This document shows, piece after piece, positions 58,030-64,000 of a DNA stretch of 64,000 nucleotides. The stretch covers positions 123,501 through 187,500 of the forward strand of contig JACVVK020000296.1 of the NCBI GenBank assembly GCA_018292915.2. The letters run 5' to 3'. Made by a program: the position numbers and the translations under genes. Below the pieces are notes generated by a model. The model ran no database searches, was not told the DNA's origin, and worked only from the letters and a program-made list of their open reading frames with translations. How positions within the stretch are numbered: the first letter of the stretch is position 1; each line of letters opens with the position of its first letter. The stretch is from Batillaria attramentaria. Taxonomy: Eukaryota > Mollusca > Gastropoda > Batillariidae.

Positions 58030-58231
58030 GCACGATACAAATGCATGTCAGGTCAAGGTTTATTTTCGAGAATCAGCATGTTGTTGAAAGGGGACTGTGT
58101 CGCCTACGACAACTGCGCTGATTGCAACTTATCACGGCACGACCAGTTTCTGAAAAATAATCGTGTCGTCCCCTGTTCTGAAAATGATGATTTCTCAAGA
58201 ACGACAGTTCCTCGGAAAATGCTGTTAAGGT

Positions 58232-58267
<36 letters not shown>
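58030..58267 (+). repeat. Repeat family R, partial copy, with (GT)n(TTG)n, copy B
   Basis: Equivalent of 15590-15850. Confidence 0.7.
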
Positions 58268-58269
<2 letters not shown>

Positions 58270-58397
58270 GTTGTTGTTGTTGTTTTGTGGTTATTAAATA
58301 TGACGTTCCGTTTATTTCGTACAATACAAACAATCGGCAAGTGTATCAATGATCGATACATCATAGCCCATTTCTCTTTTAAAATCTTCACTCTTTT

Positions 58398-59466
58398 GTG
58401 AGCCGTGGCACCCCTCATCACGCGCACATCTCGCCACGATCTCCTGAACTTCCGGCTGATGCAGATGTGATCAATCTGGTTCTCCGTGACATGGTCCGGC
58501 GATCTCCATGTGGCCTTGTGGATGCGCTTGTGTGGGAAGATGCTGCCTCCTATCACTAGCTGGTTCAGGGCACAAAAGTCTGCAAAGCACTCGCCATTTT
58601 CGTTCATCTGTCCCAGTCCGTGTGTTCCCATGGTGTTCTCATAGCCTGTGTTGTCTGATCCAATCTTGGCGTTGAAGTCTCCCATCAGTATGGTCATGTC
58701 CTTGGCTCCTCCTCTATCTATCACTGTCTGCAGTTGTTGGTAGAAGTCATCTTCTTTTCTCCTCTTCTGCATCATTGGTGGGAGCGTAGCACTGGATGAT
58801 GTTCAGCTTGATGTCTTTTTTCTTGGTGATGAATTTGGCTGTGATGATGCGGGAGTTGACAGGTTCCCAGCCGATGAGTGCCCGCTGTGCCTCCGGTGCC
58901 AGCATCAGGGCCACGCCCTCAGTGTGGGGGGCTCCATCCTCTGTGTGTCCAGAGTACAGCAACTGCTCTCCCGATGAAAATCTCAGCTGTCCTGTCTGTA
59001 GCCACCTTGTCTCACTCAGTCCTAGTACTCCCTATCTTGTAGTTCTTCATCTCTCTTGCTACTTGTATGGTCCTTCCTACTTCATACATTGTCCTGATGT
59101 TCCATGTGGCTACTCTCGTCGTTGTCCTGGGTGTTAGAAGGGGGGTCGGCCTTGCAGCTTCCTTTCGGCTTTCACTGCAATGCGTCATAGGTCTCCGGGA
59201 TGGAGACCCTTCCTTGCCCAGGTGAATGTTTTTTGGTTTGTTGCTGTCGATGCTTCTGTAACTTTATGGTTTTTTTACAGGAAGGGCTGTTAACCCTACG
59301 CAAACCCGTTTAGCCTCTTGGAGAGGTGGTCCACATTCGTCTGACCTCTACCCTTCGACCTGTCCAGCTTGGGTGACCCTGCCAGGAGCACGTGCTCCCG
59401 CTGGCGTAGCTCTCTGGGTCATTGAGGTACACAAGCCACTACCCCACGACAAGGGTTGGACCATGT
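58398..59466 (-). pseudogene. RTE-like LINE 5' half: 5' UTR and AP endonuclease, broken
   Basis: On the minus strand the 5' leader (59466 down to about 59130) is followed by an endonuclease in several frames. It has ATWNIRTMYEVGRTIQVARE, LSETRWLQTGQ, YSGHTEDGAPHTEGVALMLA, IIQCYAPTN, MGDFNAKIGSDNTGYENTMG and HKATWRSPDHVTENQIDHIC. It ends abruptly at MRGA, before the reverse transcriptase. Style and leader match the relic at 40126-42028. Keeping the 5' end while losing the 3' end is the opposite of normal LINE truncation, so a later deletion or recombination must have removed the rest. Confidence 0.85.
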
Positions 59467-59552
59467 AGGGGATAATAAATTAGGTTAAATAATAATATTA
59501 ATATTAACAGTAGGATGACTAAAAATAAGAGTCCATTCAGTTTAAAAACCGG

Positions 59553-59594
<42 letters not shown>

Positions 59595-60011
59595 GCACTG
59601 TACTTTTAAAAGCATGAACCTAAGATACAAGTGACATAAGCAATCAACCTTCCACATAGCAAGGTTTTTTGTTTGTTTGTTTGTTTGTTTGTTTTTAAAC
59701 TGTGACAAGCGTCGGCAGCACGTGCACGCCACCATCACAAGCAGAGAGCCTGTCGGCCCAAGGCACGGAACACTGCGAAGCGCGAAACTCAAGTTGTTGT
59801 TTCACAGCGACCCACGCCAAGAGCCAGTCGACTCCCGGCCAACAGTGGCAATTAGTGAGCCTCTCTTCTGAATGGAAATCTCAGTTTACACCAGGGAGGG
59901 GGGGGGGATTGGTGGTTAGGAAGTGAGACACACATAGTCTTGAGGTGTGTGTGTGGGGGGGGGGGGGGAGGCTAGCGGAAACGGGAACTTGGTTGCGTGA
60001 TCCAGATTTCA
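59467..60011. other. Intergenic within copy B
   Basis: Equivalent of 17360-18059 without the 129-bp retroposon. (CA)n 59556-59592, (GTTT)n at 59668-59694, G runs near 59897 and 59956. Confidence 0.5.
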
Positions 60012-60305
60012 GAAACATGCAAGAATTCAGGATGAAAACTGCACTGGGCAGGCGAGGGGCACTTTCAGGCGACGCCCCGAGGGCAGTTTTTGGAAGGACG
60101 GATTTTGAGGATGGGTGTCGTCATAAAAGATCTGTTCGGATTTTCGCCTAACAGACTGGTAATACAGGTCAGACAGGTGTCTTTGTTGACGGCCAATCAC
60201 TTTGCTCGCAGTGTTGGCAACACCAGCCAGTTTTGTCTTATTTTTCACGCTTACGTTGCCTTACCAAGTGGCGATGTTGAATGTAAGAACACTTTCGATC
60301 AAATT
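60012..60305 (-). pseudogene. Rex1-like LINE C-terminal part, copy B (split by LINE insertion)
   Basis: Same C-terminal frame as 18075-18296 (LSDLYYQSVRRK, LPSGRRLKVPLA). The rest of the gene continues at 61999, beyond the inserted LINE. Confidence 0.8.
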
Positions 60306-61467
60306 TCTGTACATGTTCCTTTGGGACAAGAAGAGGAGTAAGCTGAAGAGATCTGTGGTTTGATCAGACTATAGAGAAGGAGGTCTTCGTATGGTCGATG
60401 TAGTGTCATTTGTAGCCAGTATGAAAATCAGCTGGCTTAGACGACTCTTTTCTGGTAATAAGTTACTGACAAGGATGTTGCATGCAATGTGTCCTGAAAT
60501 GGAGAATCTGCGCTTGGTTGGGGGAGAATTTGCAAATATTATAATGAGGAGATTTAGAAATAAATTTTGGCAAGATGTAATGAAACACTATAAAAAAAAT
60601 TTGTGCCATCTGTAAACTGGACAACGATAGAGAATTACTGGCAGAACCTATACACTATAACATACGCATTGTTCGGGACAAGAAAACTGTACATGTTGGT
60701 GAATGGAAGGACAATAATATTGTGAAGATAGGGGACCTTGTTGATGCAGACGGGTGTTTTTACAGGTTTACTGATTTTAAGCACTTCTTTCCAGCTGTAA
60801 GTACCAGCTTTCTTGTATATCACGGGATTGTCCATGCACTTGTCTCTTACAGAGACTCACTGAACATAACTGTCAATGATAATTGTGTACAGGATTTCTC
60901 AAAAGCTTGGTCCGCTATATATGGAGGCAACAAAGCAGTATATAGTGTCTTTGTGAAAAATAGCATTCCTCCATCATGTGTGAAAAAGTGGTCCGACTAC
61001 TGCTCTTATCAGCTGAATTGGAATACTATTTTTACAAGAGCTTGCAAATCAACTACAGATACTCAGTTAAGATGGTTTCAAGCCAGAGTGATACATCGAT
61101 TATTACCCACACAAAGATATCTATTTTTACTCAAGATTGTCGATTCACCACTATGTGCTTTTTGTGGAAATGAACAGGAAACCATTGTTCATCTTCTGTG
61201 GGATTGTCCATTTGTTCAAAGGTTCTGGGCAGATGTATTAGAATGGTTCAATGACAACTGCACACACTGTTCTAACTTTAGCTTTTCGGAATCTCTGGTA
61301 CTGTTCGGTTGGAAAGAAAACTATAGGACAGACAAGGCCATGGATCTACTCATTCTACTAGGAAAATATCACATAAATAAATGCAAACTTCAGAACATAA
61401 TCCCTAGTTTGTCTTTGTACAAGAAAATTGTTAGACTAAGATGTATTATTGAAAAATATTGTTATGC

Positions 61468-61582
61468 GGGTGGGTGGGTGGGTGTTTGGAAGTTTAACGT
61501 CCTTTTCCACCACATAAGGGTGATATCAAAGACGGGGCAACGATGAAAAAGCCAGCACAATATTTGGCCCCAGCCGGGGTTC
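61468..61582 (-). mobile_element. SINE-A nested in the Tx1-like LINE, with 11-bp target duplication
   Basis: (GTGG)n, AAGTTTAACGTCCTTTTCCA and GGCCCCAGCCGGGG on the + strand, which is a minus-strand SINE-A truncated in its tRNA head. TATTGTTATGC stands at 61457-61467 and 61583-61593. On each side of it the LINE frame is in register up to a stop codon. Confidence 0.93.
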
Positions 61583-61845
61583 TATTGTTATGCAATTAGT
61601 GGATTTACAGATAAGTTTACAGTAAACTGGATAGCCTATAGAAACCTGGTTGATTAATTCCACATGCACCAGACAAGTTACTTTCATTCTACTTTATTAT
61701 TACTTTACTTTCTGTATTGGAATTGCAAAAATCTGTTCCACATAGGAACAGTGGTTGTACTTGGGAATGGATATACCGGTACACCCAACCCTTCTCCTTG
61801 AACTGTAGCTCCCAAACTGTTTTTTGCCCACACATTTACAGATTA

Positions 61846-61962
61846 TATGTATGTATGTGATTTCTATTATGTATGTATGTATGTATGTATGTATGTATGT
61901 ATGTCTGTATGTATGTATGTATGTGTACAATGTATGTAAGTATGTATGTATGTATGTATACT
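61846..61962. repeat. (ATGT)n microsatellite in the LINE tail
   Basis: Tetranucleotide array with a few interruptions just before the A-rich end of the Tx1-like LINE. Confidence 0.9.
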
Positions 61963-61998
61963 GGATAAAAAAAAGTAATTAAAAAAAAATCTGTACAT

Positions 61999-63534
61999 CA
62001 TTTCAAGTACATCCTCATTTACGTCAAAACTTCTACAATGGTTGCTGGCTTTTCTTGTAAATACAGTCAACATTATCATTAAAGGAGAGACTGCTGTCAT
62101 GGAACGTGCCCAAATATTTGAATCTGTCAACAATTTGATCACAACAGGCTGGGGCTCGCCCCTGTCCTTCGTCTTGTCAAAAATAAGTTCTTCAGTTTTT
62201 GAGACATTCAATGTAAGAAAACGTTTTTGAAACCACTGACTGAGGGCATCAAACTGTGTGAAATACTGCACAAGAGAATCTTCATCCACCAGTCGACCAA
62301 CCAGCGCCATATCATCTGCGTATTTGATCAAAGTCAAGACTGGTGTGTTATATGAGAGTTCATTTGTGTATATTGAGAACAGAACAGGGGAGACGACGCA
62401 CCCCTGTGGTGCTCCCGTATTTACGGATATCAAATCGGACATTACTCCTTTCAGACAGACACGCTGCGGCCGGTGAGATAGAAAATTCTTGATCCAAAGA
62501 ACAATGTTGGAATTTATCTGTAGGTCAAGAAGACGCTGCAGCAAGATGTGACGTTGGATCGTGTTAAAGGCTGCAGAAAAATCCATAAAAAGGACTCTGA
62601 CAAACGTGCCTGCATTATCTACGTGACTTGAAATGAGATCCAACAGTGTGAGAGTAGCATCCTCAACACCTCTGTTTGATCGATAGGCAAATTGCAATGG
62701 ATCCATCCGGCCAGACACAGACGAAGTGAGTTCCCTACACACTACTCGCTCCATACATTTAGCTAAGATCGGGGTCAAGGCCACCGGATGGAGGTCATTC
62801 AACACCTTGGCACCTGCTGTTTTCGGCAATGCTATCACAGTTGACAGCTTCCAGGACTTCGGTACAAAATGGATGTCAAGCAGCCACTGAAACACTCTTG
62901 TGAATACAGAACTAACTGGCACTGGCCTTGAGAACTTTACCCTTCAAACCGTCAGGCCCAGGGGCCTTGTGTGGAATTAACGTGTGACAAACATGAAACA
63001 GACTCTTCGGTGACTACAGGAGAACATGATGGTTGATCTATCCTGTTACAAAGCTGTTCAATGTCACTTCGAAAATCATTTACATCAAAACGTGCATAAA
63101 AAGTGCATATAAATTCATTTGCTGTTGCCATTGCATCATCTGATTGGCTCTATGTTGTTTTTGTTGTTGTTGAGCCGTACCCATCATACAGTTTAACCCC
63201 TTCCATGCATCTTTTGCGTTACCCATCAGAAGTTTTCTTTCAAGAGAATCTGTGTAGCTTGTTTTAGCAGCTTTCAATTTACTTCTGAATTCTTTTCCTT
63301 TTTCCTTCACCTTGTCTTTATCACCTTCAATAAAAGCAATCTTTTTTTCATCGAACACAGCTTTGAGGTCTTTATTAATCCATGGTTTACTGTTCGGAAA
63401 AATCCGCACAGTTTTGGGGTCAATCACACTGTTTTCACAGAACTGTATATATGAGGTCACTGTGTCAACTAGCTCTTCCGGATCAAGGCAAGCACAAAAT
63501 AACAACTCCCAGTCAGTGGACTCAAAGCATTAGC
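61999..63534 (-). pseudogene. Rex1-like LINE reverse transcriptase relic, copy B
   Basis: Equivalent of 18352-19917. Minus-strand blocks MDPLQFAYRSNRGVEDA, FMDFSAAFNTI, GAPQGCVVSPVLFSIY and YADD are kept (61990-62922). The linker is at 63080-63505. Compared with copy A it has small frame-changing deletions, so the two relics have decayed separately since the duplication. Confidence 0.85.
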
Positions 63535-64000
63535 CTTTTCTAAATTAAGGAAGTGTTTTTTTCACCCTCCTGAATAAACTTTATTTTTGAACAGACTTGG
63601 GCACTTTTTGCTTCTTGCACTTCATGTACTTCTAATTTTTTCTTTAATGTTTCTCTAGAGGTAAGTAATGCCTGATTGTTTGGATCAAAGGCTAGGTCAT
63701 TATCTATGTCAAAGTCATTATTTAAAACACAGTTAAAGTCTCCACATACGACTTTTTCTCCATCAAACTTTCCCAGGTGTTCAGTCAATTCACCATAGAA
63801 TATCGGTTTTTCTTGAGAAGGACATTTATACTGACGCTGCCAGTTGTGAAAGCAACTAAAACTATCCTGTCTGTCGTATGTATACACTTTTCTTCATATG
63901 GAAAACAGAGATCTTACTCGTTTCTGTGCCCACAAATCACGTAGCGGCCGTCTTCGCTGGGCCCACCTGTCGGCTCGTTCTCTTTCAATGCCTTCTAGAC
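63535..64000 (-). pseudogene. Tx1/L1-like LINE endonuclease relic, copy B (internally deleted, cut by window end)
   Basis: Equivalent of 19918-20913 with about 500 bp missing. VVCGDFNCVLNNDFDI joins directly to NDLAFDPNNQALLTS. The break lies at TATGTCAAAG, near 63707. Confidence 0.8.

Larger units (their letters stand above)
60315..61989 (+). mobile_element. Tx1/L1-like LINE, 5'-truncated, with 9-bp target duplication, copy B only
   Basis: TCTGTACAT stands at 60306-60314 and 61990-61998. Copy A has it once (about 18352). The insert encodes the ORF2 C-terminal end: GGLRMVDVVSFVASMKISWL, then SCVKKWSDYCSYQLNW and RWFQARVIHRLLPTQRY. A CCHC zinc site (C-x2-C-x8-H-x4-C in CAFCGNEQETIVHLLWDC) and KLQNIIPSLSLYKKIV follow, the usual Tx1/L1 pattern. 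Frame breaks near 60360 and 60610 show that it is dead. A SINE-A sits in the ORF end (61468-61582). The 3' part has (ATGT)n at 61846-61962 and an A-rich tail. Confidence 0.93.
50932..64000 (+). repeat. Segmental duplication, copy B (runs off the window)
   Basis: Colinear with 9986-20913. It has extra insertions at 54906-55853 (LINE 'f'), 56585-56885 (diverged tandem unit), 57612-58016 (LINE 'a') and 60315-61989 (Tx1-like LINE). The stretch 58398-59466 replaces a different sequence in copy A. Confidence 0.92.

Overview
The window looks like animal nuclear DNA, most likely from a marine lophotrochozoan and probably a gastropod mollusc. That is an inference. It rests on split genes with GT-AG introns, AIG1/GIMAP GTPases (a family expanded in molluscs), several CR1/Rex1/RTE/Tx1-like LINE relics, two tRNA-derived SINE families, a Ginger1 DNA transposon and very dense (CA)n/(CT)n microsatellites. 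No bacterial, organellar, rRNA or functional tRNA gene is visible.

Host genes. Two AIG1/GIMAP-type GTPase genes lie on the + strand. Gene 1 has exons at 4332-4458, 5105-5277 and 6096-6806. Gene 2 has a likely first exon at 23969-24122 and exons at 33173-33351 and 33629-34405. They share one architecture: a short N-terminal exon with a single hydrophobic segment, a phase-1 intron, an exon with the P-loop, a phase-0 intron placed exactly before the DTPG motif, and a long last exon ending in a CaaX box (CTVM, CAVM). A third C-terminal remnant ending in CVVM lies on the minus strand at 16731-16940. The likely role is membrane-anchored GTPase scaffolds of innate immunity or cell survival, by analogy with the family.

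Rearrangements. (1) Nearly 11 kb (9986-20913, copy A) is repeated in direct orientation at 50932-64000 (copy B, cut by the window end). The two copies differ by clean insertions and deletions, so each acts as an empty-site control for the other. (2) A 2.8-kb tandem duplication (24049-26880 / 26881-29690) lies in the presumed first intron of GIMAP gene 2 and copied the second half of exon 1 with its splice donor.

Mobile DNA. An apparently complete Ginger1 transposon spans 45121-49604, with TIRs of about 225 bp, CCGG target duplication, and a two-exon transposase with YPYY, H2C2, DD35E, GPY, an octapeptide-repeat linker and an OTU-protease domain. LINE relics include Rex1-like, Tx1/L1-like, RTE-like and CR1-like 3' ends. 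SINE-A has a tRNA-Arg-like head and (CACC)n tail. SINE-B is about 500 bp with an A-rich tail. Several MITE-like inverted repeats are present. Many SINE and LINE insertions have readable target-site duplications.

Layout: 1-4300 repeats; 4332-6806 GIMAP gene 1; 6900-9960 LINE 3' ends and repeat family R; 9986-20913 duplication copy A; 21-23.4 kb a dispersed tandem repeat and SINE-B; 23969-34405 GIMAP gene 2 with its huge intron; 34.8-39 kb palindromes and a possible 4.1-kb TIR element; 40.1-42 kb RTE-like LINE; 43.8-45.1 kb MITE and pogo-like ends; 45.1-49.6 kb Ginger1; 50.6-64 kb LINE end and duplication copy B.
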